NCBI GenBank assembly: GCA_016946835.1
Contig: JACVTC010000162.1
Span: forward strand, 212,001-276,000
DNA length: 64,000 nucleotides
Source: Neocallimastix lanati (nom. inval.)
Lineage: Eukaryota; Neocallimastigomycota; Neocallimastigomycetes; Neocallimastigales; Neocallimastigaceae
Direction: 5' to 3'
Part shown: positions 23,715 through 36,651 of the stretch, piece after piece
Layout of the letters: every line of letters begins with the position of its first letter
Numbering within the stretch: the first letter of the stretch is position 1
Program-made: the position numbers and the translations under genes
The notes under the pieces: generated by a model
Database searches by the model: none
Told to the model about the DNA's origin: nothing
Seen by the model: the letters and a program-made list of their open reading frames with translations, nothing else

Positions 23715-26143
23715 GGGGGAAGTTGCATTACGCCAATTTTCACGTGATATATATAAATATGTGGCTTTATCTATTATGCACTATATAATATTACTTTATT
23801 GTATTATTTTGTTACTTCAATTTTTAAATTAATTATTAAGTGAATAATTAAATAAATCATATAATGGTTAGATTTTATGAGTTTAATTCTTTTATTTAAA
23901 TGTTATTAAAAATATAAATGTAATTAATAGTAATTCTTTTATTTAAATGTTATTAAAAATATAAATGTTATTAATAATAATTATATTACTTAAATGTTAT
24001 TAATAAAAAAAACACATAAAAATATAAATGTTATTAATAATAATTTTTTTACTTAAATGTTATTAAAAATATAAAACTAATAATAATATTTTTTTTATTT
24101 AAATTTTATTAATAAAAAAATTATATAAAATTACAAATGTTATTAAAAATATAAATTTTATTAATAATAATTCTTTTTTTTTAAAAATTATTAAACGAAA
24201 TAATGATTATAATGATAAAACTATAAATTATACATTGTATTTGAATATTTATTGAAACTGTATAAATTTAATATGCTTTATAAATTAAATTACTGAATGA
24301 TAGAATTCTGATTATTTCATTTGGTCATTCCTCATTTCTTAATTATTTATTATAAAGTAATATTTATATTATATTATTAAAATCAGTTAAACAATTAAAC
24401 CACAAATTAATAATATTATTTCTATCACATTTAGCATCAATTAACTTTGCTTCAATACTTTTGTAGCGTTCAATTAAGACACTGATTTCATTAGCTTTAT
24501 TTATTGCTCTTTTTTTTATTTTCCAAATTCCTCTTATTTTTCTTTGATAATCATAATATGATAAATGTTCAAGTTCATTTAATTTATCTATTAATTCATA
24601 AAAAGATGGTTTTGTTGGAAATAAATTATTTAAATAATTATTGAGTGATTCTGAGGCATTGTTTGTTATATGTTCTATATTATTATAATAATTCCAAATT
24701 TTCATATTATAATCAATTAAATATGTTTTATAAAAATATTCTAAAAATTTTAAAAATTGACAATAATTATTTTTAATGGATTTAATTTTAATTATAACAT
24801 AAATATCAAATATATATTCAGGATTTATAAATGGTAAATTTGAAATAGCTTTATAATAAATAAATATATTATTATCATTTTTTACTTCATTATAGCATAA
24901 TTTTTTTTTTAATTTCTAGTGATTTTTTATAATGCCAAATGCAATATTTAATATTTATATTAGGAAATATTGTTTTTGCTGCTTTAGATATGGCCCTTTC
25001 AAAATCACAATGCAAATTTTTTGGTTCAATTATAGTATTATTGTTACATGTATTAGCATTTTTTTTAATTTTTCAAATAATTTTTTATATGTTTCTTGTT
25101 CTTTATTTTTTAATATTGCAAAAGAAATAGTGTAAAAACTATCTAATTCTTTAACATAAGTTCTTGTAATAAATATTTGATAACTAAATTTAGGGGCAAT
25201 AAAAAATGTACCATCAACAAATATATCATCATTATATTCCCAAAATAATTTTGCTTGAAAAGGGGATTGAAAAATTATCAAATTAAAATTTTTGAATATC
25301 ATAAAATTTTCAACTCGCTTTGTTTTATAATACTCAGATTCACTAGGAATCTAAGCAAATGTTGTTACATTGGATGATAATTTTTTATTTAAATTTCTTA
25401 ATATTTGGGATTTAATTGAATTATATTCTGGACATATAAGTCTCATTTCTTTAGAAATTTTATTATATATAGGGGTTTTATTTTTATACCAAAAGGAATT
25501 GAACTTTTTTCAATTCCATCTTTAATTTTATGTTTCATTATAGATAAAGATACATCGTATTCATTTTCAGGATGGTTATGTGAACTATTATACTTTAAAA
25601 TTTCTTTCTTATCATTTAAAATAATAAAAGATTTACATTTATTTATTTTTTTATATTCTGTACATTTATACACTTTGGAATTATCTTTTCTTATATATGA
25701 AAAATTAAATTTATTTTTTTTATTAATAATAATTTGCTCTTTTCCCTTGTTAGACTCACATCAATAACTAGATTTTCTTCCATTTCTATATTTTTATAAA
25801 TATTTTTTAATTATATAATTAAAATTACCAATATTATTCTTAATATTAATTTTGAAAAATTAGTTTTTTAAATATATAATTAATTAATAAAGAATGTAAT
25901 AAGTATATAAAATAAAATAAATTATAATAAAAAAAAATAAATATTGAATGTAATAATATAAAAGTACAAGTATATAAAATAAAATGAAATAAATATTTAT
26001 TATTTTTTATTATTAAAGAATATTAAAGACAATTTATTTTTAAAAATAAAATGTTTTATTTAATTATATATGTTAGAAAGCAAAAAAAAAAATCATTTAT
26101 ATTTAATGAGATTATTAACAACCAATAATATTAAATTACATCA
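23715..26143 (-). mobile_element. MULE (Mutator-like) DNA transposon, decayed
   Basis: The left end starts GGGGGAAGTTGCATTACGCC, which resembles the inverted terminal repeat of the second MULE at 50508 (GGGGAGTGTGCATTTCG). A minus-strand transposase fills the middle. The right end, somewhere before the gypsy LTR at 26144, could not be recognised, so this boundary is provisional. Confidence 0.55.
24364..25783 (-). pseudogene. MULE transposase with FLYWCH-like zinc finger
   Basis: The frame opens with MEENLVIDVS and then an N-terminal FLYWCH/WRKY-GCM1-like finger (YKCTEYKKINKCKSFIIL ... NSSHNHPE: C, C, H, H), the DNA-binding part. A helical linker (RLICPEYNSIKSQI, ESEYYKTKR) leads into the MULE DDE domain. 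The first D lies in DDIFVDGTFFIAPK, the second in LHCDFERAISKA (one frame over), then the C-x-x-H motif CIWHYKKSL, and the E in ITNNASESLNNYL. A stop near 25351 and frameshifts near 25450 and 25040 inactivate it. Family assignment rests on domain order and these motifs. Confidence 0.8.
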
Positions 26144-26362
26144 TATAAAGAGTTTTATGCCAAAACAGATTATAATAATACAAAACACTATATTATAAAA
26201 TAAATTCTTTTATTAAAATAATTGTTTTATGAAAAATGTTTTAATTTATAAATTAATGCAAATTACATAATTTTATTCAAAATATCGTGGCAAAAATTTC
26301 ATACATAAATTAAAGTAATAATGTATTACATAAATTTATTAATATATAAAGATATATTTACA
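26144..26362 (-). repeat. Gy1 3' LTR, truncated
   Basis: On the minus strand it starts TGTAAATATATC directly after the purine tract and matches the 5' LTR (31395-32166) for about 220 bases. It then stops at the MULE side, so two thirds of the LTR, including the minisatellite part, is missing. Confidence 0.85.
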
Positions 26363-26380
26363 ATTTCGCCCTTTAAGTCG
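26363..26380 (-). promoter_or_regulatory. Gy1 polypurine tract
   Basis: The minus strand reads CTTAAAGGGCGAAAT just before the 3' LTR. This purine-rich tract is the expected plus-strand DNA primer, and the same sequence with minor changes stands in Gy2 and Gy3. Confidence 0.75.
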
Positions 26381-29300
26381 AGATCCTGCGAGATTTATTA
26401 CTTGAAGGAAGATTAATCACGAATGGTTGAAATTTATGGCGAACAATGTACTCATTTGATTCATCATTGTTGACATAAGTTTCATTATTAATTTTCTTTT
26501 CGTCTTTCCTAAGTTTTCTGAAATATTCCTGAATCAGTTGTTGATCTAAGATTTGATCTTCTTCAATCCAAGTATCATCATTAGAATCGAGACCTTTCCA
26601 TCTTATTAAATAATGATTTTTTCCATTGTAAGTCTTCTTCTTTATTATTTTTTCAGGAATTCTATCGGTACTGTCTGTAGTGAGTTGTATGTTCTTTCTA
26701 CATTTTAAAGTTCTATCTTTATAATCATTTTCATGATATGGTTCAAGTAATGAAACGTGAAAGACAGGATGACAACGCATATTACTAGGTAATTTTAACT
26801 CATAAGCTAAATCGCTGACTTTCCTAATAATTCGAAAAGGACTTATCATTTGGTCAGACAATTTTCTTTTAGTATTTTTATTATTTATAATATTCCCTTT
26901 GAGTAACCACACTTTGTTACCAATTTTAAATTCAGGATGTTCAATTCTCTTCATGTCGGCGTACTTTTTGTAAGTTGCTTTAGCCTTATTTAGATTTTCT
27001 TTTAAAAATTTTATATTTTTACTTATATCTAAAATTCTTCTATCAGCTCTATGAGGTCTATCACTTGAAGAAATTTCTGGATTAAATTTTGGATTAAAAC
27101 CGTAATTAGCAAAAAATGGTGATTGATTTATAGACTGTTGCAAAGTATTATTGTAAGAGAATTCAGCAAAAGGTAAGAGATCAACCCAGTTATTTTGTCT
27201 ATCATTAATGAAGCAACATAGATATTGTTCCAATATCGCGTTCACCCTCTCCGTTTGACCATCTGTTTGGGGATGGTCAGCAGTGGATAATGAATGATTG
27301 ATATCAAGAAGTGAACATAACCGATTTCAGAAATCAGAAGTGAATTGAGTACCACGGTCAGAAATGATCGAATCCGGAAAACAAATATTATTAATAAAAG
27401 AATCAACAGCAATAGCAGCAGTAGGTAAACATCTAAAAGGAATGAAGTGAGCCATTTTAGTTAAACGATCCACCAACCATAATAGTGGTCATATCTTTGG
27501 ATTTTGGTAATTCAACAATAAAATCCATAGAGATGTCAGACCAAGCTCTATTAGGAGTAGAAAGTGGAGATAACAATCCATAAGGCTTATGTCTTGGAAT
27601 TTTGGATTTACAACAAGACATAAGCCTTAATGAATTTTTTAACATCATTATGTAATTTAGGCCACCAGAAATTATGAGAAATAAGTTCAACAGTTTTATT
27701 GATGCCAAAATGACCAGCTGAAACAGAATCGTGATGCAATTCAAGAACTCTAGTACGGAGGCATTTTGGAACATAAATTAGATTATCAAATAAAAGAAAA
27801 CCTTCTTTATCAAAAGAAACTTTATCAATATTTTTAATTGGAGCATTATCAATTTTATCATCACTAATGAATTTAGAAATACGAATAAAAAGATCATCAT
27901 CCTTTAAGGAAGCTAATATGGAGTTTATCAAAGAATCTTTCTTACTATCAATACAGTTAATAACACAACAAGAAATGGAACGAGAGTTATTAGCAAATAA
28001 ATGATCACTACGTCTTGAAAGTAGATCAGGTTTACCAGATTTTTTACTAGCACGATAAACAAGTTTAAAATCAAATCTCGATAAGAATTCATACCATCTA
28101 ATTTGACGTTGAGAAAGCATTTCAGGTTTCCGAGGGAAAGTAAGGTTCTTATGATCAGTATAGATAATGAATTGATGACGAGCACTTTCCAAATAATGAC
28201 GCCATTCTTCGTGAGCAACTTTTATGGCAAGTAATTCTTTATCATAAATCTGATAGTTACGTTGAGACTTAGTTAAGCTTGTAGAGATAAAGGCAATAGG
28301 ATGAAGTTGTCCGTCAAATTCTTGAGAAAGAATAGCACCAACAGCAAAATTGCTAGCATCAGTTTCTACAATATAAGGCTTATTACTATCAAGATGTCTC
28401 AGGATAGGTGCAGAAGTAAAAAGTTCTTTAAATTTATCAAAAGCTTTCTGTTGATCAGGACCCCAATTAAAAGGAACATTTTTTCTTGTAAGCTTATGTA
28501 GAGGATTAGCGATTTTAGCAAAATCTTTAATGAAAATTCTGTAATAATTACTTAAACCTATAAAAGATTGAACTTCTTTTACTGTAGTAGGGATTGGCCA
28601 ATCAAGAATAACTTTTACTTTTTCTTTATCCATTTCGAGTCCATCTTGTGATAAAACAAAACCAAGAAATGTGGTTTTTGTAACATCAAATTCACATTTT
28701 TCTAAATTAACATATAATTTATTATCAAGTAGTTTTCTTAAAACTTTTCTTACATGTTCGTGGTGTTCTTCAAGACTATTGGAATATATAAGAATATCAT
28801 CAATATAGGAAATAACAAAATCATCCAAATAATCGCTGAGAACATCATTAATAAAATGTTGAAATGTTGCAGGGGCATTCTTTAGCCCGAAAGGCATGAC
28901 GAGGTATTCAAAATGCCCATAACGAGTTCGAAAGGCAGTTTTGTACTTGTCACCTTCTTTAATTCTTACTAAGTTATAAGCCTACTTTAAATCTAACTTA
29001 GTAAAATACTTAGCACCTTTAACTCTATCTAATAAATCACCGATTAAAGGGAGGGGATATGAATTTCTAATTGTCATATCATTCAACTTCCTATAATCAA
29101 TACATAATCTTAAGGTGCCATCCTTTTTTCTAACAAATAAAATAGGAGCACCAGCTGGGGACGTAGATTTCCTAATGAAACCTTTTTCTAAATTTTCTTT
29201 AAGATACTTTTTTAATTCGTCCCTTTCTGTTTCTGTTAAAGGGTAAATAGGACCATAAAATAAATTTGAATTATCCTTTAATTTAATTTCACAACCATAC

Positions 29301-31312
29301 TCCCGATGTGGTGGCAACACATCACAGTTTCTTTCATTGAAGACTGCGGCAAAATCTAAACAATGGGAAGGAATTACAATAGATTTATTATTATTTAATT
29401 TAATTTTAAAATTGTCCTTTCATATTTTCTTAATACAATTACATCTTTTAATATCAACATCAATATAACAATTAAAACTATCAACTAAAGAATCAATTTC
29501 ACTCGATTTCAATTTATAGTAAGAATAATTAAAATTATTAAAACACTTACTAAAATAGTTTGTTGGTTCAGTGACCAATTTTTTATTTTTATTTAAACTT
29601 TTTATATTATTACATGAAAAATTTTTATTACATGAATTATCATTTTTACATGAATTATAAATATCACTATTATTAAAAATACAATTTAATTCACTATCAC
29701 TAATAAACTCATTCATAAAATTATCTTCTAAATCACTATCATCGGACTCGTTAATTGTTTTAACACGGCGGCCTCTAACGTATTCAGCATCATCTTTTTC
29801 TTCATCAGATTCCCAGGCATACTTTCTTTTCAAAGAGGGAATAGGAGCGTCAATAGGCATCTCTTCTTTCTTTATTAAGTCTTCAGTAGTTACAAGTTTG
29901 TCTTTGTTTTTTCTATTATTTCTTTTCTTACCTCTTCTTTTCCTCTTTCCATGGTTACAGTAAGAAGCACAATAGCTAGAACCAAAGGTGATCTTTCTTG
30001 CATCATGGTAGTTCAATGGTCAATGCTTTTCAATCCATGGCAGACCTAGAATTACATCAACATCAGGAATTTCTAAAAAGTAAAATTTTAATACTTCGAA
30101 ATGATTCCTGAAACGAAGAATGCACTTCTCCGTTTCTTTGTAGACTGTACGAATACCGTTACCTAGGCCAGTAACTTTGAAAGATTTTTCAATTTTTGAA
30201 GATTCAATACCAAATGCCCGGACGAAACTAGGGTGGATAAAGTTCAAATCAGACCCAGAGTCGATGAGAACTCTAACCGGAACTTCTTCAATATTGTTAG
30301 TTTTTAAATGAAAAGTTAGTATATTGTTTTTCTGTTTAATAAGAGAATTTTCAGCTTTAATAATCTCCCTAACCTTATGAACATTTTCATTATCCAAGAT
30401 TCTTCTGATTCTTCTCAAAGTAGTGGAAAGTTGGTTATTATTTTCATTCTTTTTATTAATCATCTTCAACCCTTTTGGCCTTTTTCTGTTGGGACAATTA
30501 AATTGTAAGTGACCTGGCTGTTTGCAAAGAAAACACAAGCCTTTTCTTCTTTCTTCATCATAATTTCTTGTATTTTCTACATACAGTGATTTGTGAGAGG
30601 GGAAATATCTCACATCTTTGTACCCTTGGTTGATCCTATACAAGTCAACTTCCATGGGATCATCTCTTGGAGCAGAGTGGGAAGAACTAGGCTGATTACG
30701 ATTTCTAATATAGAATTCATTAATATCCTGACGTTTGGAGAGGTTTTCAATTGCTATTACGTCATTGATTAATCTATTTAAATTATTTGGATTTGGGTTA
30801 GCAGTAGCGAGTTGTTGTCTAAGTTTGAAATGTAAACCCCTAATGAACATATAAATCTTAACAGGCTCATTGAAATCTGAGTTCTGGCTTATTCGTTGGA
30901 ATTCAGTAATGTATTCCAACACTCTTCCGTAGCTTCTTTGTTTGATGTTGCATAACTTTCCGTTAGCAACAATAGACTCTAAGTATGGGTCCCCATAGTT
31001 GTTTCTAAGTTCTTGAACGAAATTATTATAATTATGGATAACTTTGTTATTATTCCTTCGGAGGCAAGAAGCCCATTCAAGAGGTCTTCCAATGAGGTAG
31101 GACATTAAAAAAAGGACAGTAGAATCATCATTTTGGAATCTGTTAGGATTGGCTTCGATTGCAAGGTCCACTCTCGTTAAGAACCCATCTAATTCCTTCC
31201 TTCGACCCGAGAAAATTGGTGGGTCGTTAACCACTTTTAATGGAGAACCTTGGTTTTGCTCCATATTTTCTCCTAAATTTAAGTTATTAAAAATTCGTTG
31301 TAATTCTTCCAC
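26373..31312 (-). pseudogene. Gy1 chromodomain Ty3/gypsy gag-pol polyprotein, lightly broken
   Basis: Domains run in the order gag (VVNDPPIFSGRRKELDGFLTR), CCHC knuckle (CFLCKQPGHLQFNC, about 30535-30494), protease (VLIDSGSDLNFIH), acidic linker with RGRR, RT (YIDD at about 28806-28795), RNase H (VETDASNFAVGAIL), integrase (HH...CC, D,D,E) and chromodomain (YLIRWKGLDSNDDTWIEEDQIL). It aligns almost end to end with Gy3. Breaks are TGA at 30020-30022, TGA at 29420-29422, TAG at 28982-28984, a frameshift near 27610, a 2-base loss near 27470, a deletion of about five codons in the integrase core and TGA for Trp at 27327-27329. Like its relatives the frame starts at a non-ATG codon (GTG at 31312) 16 codons before the first ATG. 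Confidence 0.92.
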
Positions 31313-31374
31313 TTTGAGAAATATAATAAAATAATTGCTTAAAACAATTTATTTTAATTATAATTATCGTAAAA

Positions 31375-31392
31375 TCGAAACAACCCAATCCA
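31375..31392 (-). promoter_or_regulatory. Gy1 primer-binding site
   Basis: Two bases (AT) after the LTR end the minus strand reads TGGATTGGGTTGTTTCG. A TGG start fits complementarity to the CCA end of a tRNA. The tRNA was not identified. Confidence 0.65.
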
Positions 31393-31394
31393 AT

Positions 31395-32166
31395 TGAAGG
31401 GGTGTTATTCGATATATGCTGACAAATATTATAATTAAAAATTTTTATTTCTTTTAATTGCTTTAAAAAAATAAAATTTCTCAATGCTACCTGTTAAGTA
31501 AAAATAAAATGAAAGCCTCTTTTATTACTACACTTGAATACTACTAGCCACTTCAAATAAAAAGAAGCGAATTCTTCAAGCCACTCAATTAATTATACGA
31601 AACAATTAGCCAAATTATACAAACGATTAATTAATTCCAGCGGTAGATATTTCGAACAGTAGTCTCCTAAATAGTAGTTATTCTAAACAGTAGTCTCCTA
31701 AATAGTAGTTATTCTAAACAGTAGTCTCCTAAATAGTAGTTATTCTAAACAGTAGTCTCCTAAATAGTAGTTATTCTAAACAGTAGTCTCATAAATAGTA
31801 GTTATTCTAAACAGTAGTCTCCTAAATAGTAGTTATTCTAAACAGTAGTCTCCTAAATAGTAGTTATTCTAAACAGTAGTCTCCTAAATAGTAATTTCTT
31901 GTACTATTATAACGTGTTTTGTTACTCCTTAGTGGGTAATTGTTATTATAAAGAGTTTTATATCAAAACAGATTATAATAATACAAAACACTATATTATA
32001 AAATAAATTCTTTTATTAAAATAATTGTTTTATGAAAAATGTTTTAATTCATAAATTAATGTATATTACATAATTTTATTCAAAATATCGTGACAAAAAT
32101 TTCATACATAAATTTATGTAATAATGTATTACATAAATTTATTAAAGATATAAAGATATCTTTACA
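31395..32166 (-). repeat. Gy1 5' LTR
   Basis: This 772-bp LTR starts TGTAAAGATATC and ends CCCCTTCA on the minus strand. It should hold the promoter and the polyadenylation signal, but no box can be picked out in such AT-rich sequence. An eight-copy 31-bp minisatellite occupies its 3' half. The 3' partner is truncated. Confidence 0.85.
31657..31904. repeat. 31-bp minisatellite in Gy1 LTR (8 copies)
   Basis: CAGTAGTCTC recurs at 31657, 31688, 31719, 31750, 31781, 31812, 31843 and 31874, exactly 31 bases apart. Copies are nearly identical; one has CATAAATAG for CCTAAATAG. The near-identity points to recent expansion. There are no unique spacers, so it is not a CRISPR array. Confidence 0.95.
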
Positions 32167-33055
32167 CATCATTACTTGAATATAAAAAAATGTAAAAAAT
32201 TTTCATTCTAAAACATTGTTCTTTAATATTCTTTAATAAATAAAATAAAAAATTGATATTTATTTATTTTACTATATTTTATTATATCTTATTTTATTCA
32301 ATCTGTACTTTAATATTTAATATTCTACTATTTATTTTATTTTATTTTATTTTTCTTTTCTTTTCTTTTCTTTTCTTTTTTTTTTATATAATTAAATTAT
32401 TACAGTATTTATTTATTTATTTGTTTATACATTTATTTTTTTTACATATAATTTTATTAAAATTTTTTATAGTGTTAACAAAAAATTTTACAAGTCATTA
32501 AAAATAAATGGCGTATTGAAAATTTGTATTTCAAAAATTGGCGAAATGCACCACATTCGATATACAGGACTTTTATGTGCTATATTTTAATATAATAGTT
32601 ATATTTTAATATATATTAATATAGTTATATCTTTATTTAATTTATTATTACTTTTTCAAATAATTTTTTAGAAATTGATTATTATAAGGAATTTACATTT
32701 TAAAATTATAAATTTAATATTATAAAATACATTTTAAACATATAATATAATATATATATATAAGAATGTAATATCTACATTTAAATAATACATGTATATT
32801 ATATGTAAAAATATAAAATAAATATAAAATAAACATATAACTTAATATATACTATAGAATGTATATATAATTCAATATATTATAAATTAATATATAATTT
32901 AACAATTTAATATATATTATAATTGTAATTATAATATAATAATGAATAACTAATAATATATTATAAAAATTATTATCAAAAAAGATATTAATTTAATATT
33001 TAATAATGACTATTAAATATACAAATATGTTACTACACATATTTGTATTAGATAA
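32167..33055. repeat. MULE-associated relic: satellite unit, terminal motif and repeat D
   Basis: At 32280-32360 stands a single copy of the satellite unit that makes up 51750-53110 (ATTCAATCTGTAC, AATATTCTAC, TTTTA runs). About 220 bases further, GGCGTATTGAAAA and TTGGCGAAATGCACCAC resemble the ends of the second MULE, at the same spacing as at 53100-53375. From about 32565 to 33055 the sequence matches 49780-50155 (repeat D, with AAATATACAAATATGTTACT as its clearest segment). No gene is present. Confidence 0.6.
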
Positions 33056-33171
33056 AAATTGCCCATGATAATATAGCAATTTATATATGAAATTAAGTAT
33101 AGTTCTCTATGTGAGAAGAATTCTTAATTGAAAATAAAATTGACTATTAAGATTATAATAATTTTTATAAG

Positions 33172-33868
33172 TATTACGTGTTCGTATAGAACAGATTACG
33201 ATTACACAAAATACTATTAACAAAAATACACAATTAAATTAGTTTTATTAAAACACTTCTTTTTATTATTATCTCTTTATTAAAAAATTCTTTTATTAGT
33301 TATTAACTGTAAAATAGTTAATAACAACTACATTTTTTTTTAAAATAAAATAATTTTATATGTATTTATATTTTTTCTTAATTATATTAAAATATACTAT
33401 TTTAATTTATTTAAACATATATTTAATATAAAATAAACAAAAACTAATCTAAAATTAAATAAAGTTATAAAATAACTAAAACTAATTCAATAAACTTTTT
33501 ATTCAATTTGTTTCGACTCAAATTGAATAAGTGCTTATTTATTACTTATTTATTATTTTTTTATTATTAATTCTATTAATTATATATTTTCTATTTAATT
33601 TTATAATTATTAAACTAAACTAAAATTAAACTAAATTAAAATTATTAAAATATTTTATTATTAAATTTTAAGTTTTTTAGAAATTAATTTATAAATTGTA
33701 AAAATATAAATTTATTATTAATTTATATAAATCAATTTATTACATAAATTAATATATTTTACATAATTTAATGTATTAGCATTAATTTGTAAACGTGGAT
33801 TACATTAAATAGTTTAATATACAAATTAAATTAATTAATGTACTAAAGATATTGATCATATCTTTACA
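33172..33868 (-). repeat. Gy2 3' LTR
   Basis: It begins TGTAAAGATATG after the purine tract (33869-33884) and matches 36115-36651 closely. It lacks the U5-side 200 bases found in the 5' LTR, having been cut at about 33172. Confidence 0.85.
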
Positions 33869-33869
33869 A

Positions 33870-35790
33870 TCTCGCCCTTTAAGTCGAGCTTCTGCGAGAA
33901 TCATTTCTTGAGGGAAGTTCTATTACAAAGGGTTTATATTTATGTCTAACAATATAATCATTAGTATGATCATCATTCTTAATAGATTCTTGATCCTTTG
34001 TACTTGTTTTATTTTTCTTATTTTTTCTAAAGTATTCTTGAATCAATTGTTTATCTAAAATTTGATCTTCATCTATCTAGGAATCTTCATTTGATCCTTT
34101 CCAAAAGATAAGAAAACTATTCTTTCCTTTATAAGTTCTCATATTAATTATTTTATCTGGAATCATATCAAAATTATTTGTGGTTAAATTTATACTCTTT
34201 CGTCTATTAACATTTCTATCATCAAATTCATTTTCATTATAAGGTTCTAGTAAAGAAACATGAAAAATTGGATGACAATGCATATTATTAGGTAGTTTAA
34301 GTTTGTATACTAAAGGACTAACTTTTTCAATTATTTCAAAAGGACCTATTAATTGGTTGGCAAATTTTCTTTTAACATTTTTTGTGGTAGATTCTTTAAG
34401 TAACCAAACTTTTTTACCGACTTCAAAATTAGGGGAAGGAAATCTTTTCAAATCGGCATATTTTTTATAAGTTTTCTTAGCTTCTTCTAAGCTTCTTTTC
34501 AAAAATTCAAAGTTATTATTAATATCTAATATCCTTTTTTCAGCTCTACTTGGTCTTTCTGAGGATGGAATCTCAGGACTAAATTTAGGATTAAAACCAT
34601 AGTTTGCGAAGAATGGTGAATGATATAAAGTATTATTGTAAGCAAATTCAGCGAAAGGTAGTAAATCGACCCAATTATTTTGCCTTTCATTTATGAAACA
34701 ACGAAGATATTGTTCCAATATTCCGTTCACCCTCTCCGTTTGACCATCAGTCTCCGGATGGTTGGAGGTAGAAAGAGAATGAGTAATATCAAGAAGATTA
34801 CATAAGCGATTCCAAAATTCAGATGTAAATTGCGATTTTCTATCAGAAATAATAAAATCAGGGAAACCATGTAACTTAAAAATATTTGAAATAAAATCAT
34901 CAATAGCAATTGAAGCAGAAGGAAGACAACGAAAAGGAATAAAATGAACATTTTAGTCAAACGATCAATAACAACCATTATTGTAGTCATATCTTTGGAC
35001 TTAGGTAATTCATCGATGAAATTCATAGAAATATCAGACCAAACTCTATCAGGAGTGGACAGAGGTGAAAGAAGTCCATATGGCTTGTGTCTAGGAATTT
35101 TAGATTTATAGCAAACTTCACAAGACTTAGTAAATTTTTTAACACCAAGAGAAAAATTAGGCCACCAAAAATTGTGGCTTAATAATTCTTGAGTCTTAGA
35201 AACACCAAAATGACCAGCAGTGGGAGAGTCATGATGGAGTTTAAGAACTCTTGTTCGAATCGATTTATGAACATAAATCAAATTATTAAAAAGTAAAAAT
35301 CCTTCTTTATCAATCACAAATTTATTAATATTTTTAATTTTATGGTTATTAGAATTATTAATAGATAAGGACGTTCTAACGGAATTATAAAATTCATCAT
35401 GTTCAAGAGCATTCAAAATAGAATTAGTCAGTGTATCATTATTAATAGTAAGACAGTTAATAACACGACAATAAGAATTAAATTCATAATTAAAAAAATG
35501 ATCACTTCTCCTAGCTAGTAAATCAGGTTTACCCGATTTTTTCCAAGATCTATAGACAATATTAAAATCAAAACGAGATAAAAATTCATACCATCTAATT
35601 TGACGTTGCAAAAGCATTTCCGGTTTTCTAGGAAATGTTAGGTTTTTTGTGATCAGTATAAATAGTAAAGGGATGACGAGCACCCTCTAAAAAGTGACGC
35701 CATTGTTCTAAAGCAAATTTAATAGCGAGAAGTTCCTTATCATAAATGGGGTATTTCTTTGAGACTTAGTCTAATATTAAGTTCTTCCAC
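33870..35790 (-). pseudogene. Gy2 deleted chromodomain gypsy polyprotein
   Basis: The frame begins like Gy1 (AAAGTGGAAGAACTTAAT) but after about six codons it jumps to the RNase H segment TKSQRN. Nearly all of gag, protease and RT is therefore gone. RNase H ([14 protein letters not shown]), integrase (HHDSPTAGHFG...CEVCYKSK, SMNFIDELP, ENRNLHLNF where Gy3 has DRGSQFTSDF) and chromodomain follow, with frameshifts near 35650, 34950 and 34730. A TAG at 34077-34079 replaces the chromodomain Trp. The first integrase acidic residue is Asn here, so the enzyme would be dead even without the frameshifts. It could only have moved with help. Confidence 0.88.
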
Positions 35791-35895
35791 TTTGAAAATA
35801 ATAAAAATAATAAAAAATTTTTTTTAATAAAAAGAATTCTTATATATGATTATTATTTTTATTTAAATTTACTATTATAATAATATTATGTAAAG

Positions 35896-35913
35896 TTGAC
35901 TTGGCTCTAACCA
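35896..35913 (-). promoter_or_regulatory. Gy2 primer-binding site
   Basis: The minus strand reads TGGTTAGAGCCAAGTCAAC two bases (AG) after the LTR. It is similar to the Gy3 site TGGAGAGAGCCAGTTCG, so the two probably use the same or a related primer. Confidence 0.65.
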
Positions 35914-35915
35914 CT

Positions 35916-36651
35916 TGAAATGGTGCCCGTCGAGCAAACAAGTATATTATAATAATATTAAGTTTAAATAAAAATATTCTTGAATATTTCAACCACTGCG
36001 GCAATTACGATACTTTTCCAATTAGTAATTCTTCAAGTAGTAATTCTTCAAGAAGTAATTCTTCAAGTAGTAACCGTAACGTTTCCCACTTTTCAAGCAA
36101 AGTAGTTGTTATTGTAACGTTTTCGTATAGAACAGATTACGATTACATAAAATACTATTAACAAAAATACACAATTAAATTAGTTTTATTAAAACACTTC
36201 TTTTTATTATTATCTCTTTATTAAAAAATTCTTTTATTAGTTATTAACTGTAAAATAGTTAATAACAACTACATTTTTTTTTAAAATGAAATAATTTTAT
36301 ATGTATTTATATTTTTTCTTAATTATATTATAATATACTATTTTAATTTATTTAAATATATATTTAATATAATAAAAACAAAAACTAATCTAAAATTAAA
36401 TAAAGTTATAAAATAACTAAAATTAATTCAATAAACTTTTTATTCAATTTGTTTCGATTCAAATTGAATAAGTGCTTATTTATTATTTATTTATTATTCT
36501 TTTATTATTAATACTATTAATTATATATTTACTATTTAATTTTATAATTATTAAACTAAACTAAAATTAAACTAAACTAAAATTAAACTAAACTAAAATT
36601 ATTAAAATATTTTATTATTAAATTTTAAATTTTTTAGAAATTAATTTATTA
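35916..36651 (-). repeat. Gy2 5' LTR, start truncated
   Basis: It ends CACCATTTCA before the primer site. At its other end about 190 bases, including the TG terminus, are replaced by LTR A sequence at 36652. A 15-bp tandem repeat (AGTAATTCTTCAAGT, three full copies from 36024) lies near its 3' end. Confidence 0.8.
36024..36073. repeat. 15-bp tandem repeat in Gy2 LTR
   Basis: AGTAATTCTTCAAGT is repeated three times, one copy with a final A, plus a partial fourth. It lies about 110 bases before the LTR end, the same zone as the minisatellites in Gy1 and Gy4. Confidence 0.85.

Noticed and set aside
31657-31904. Regular 31-bp repeats as a CRISPR array
   Set aside because: The repeats are directly adjacent with no variable spacers, no cas genes exist, and the context is a eukaryotic LTR.
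32253-32501. 82-residue hydrophobic frame
   Set aside because: It consists of pyrimidine-rich satellite and T-rich low-complexity DNA without coding character.
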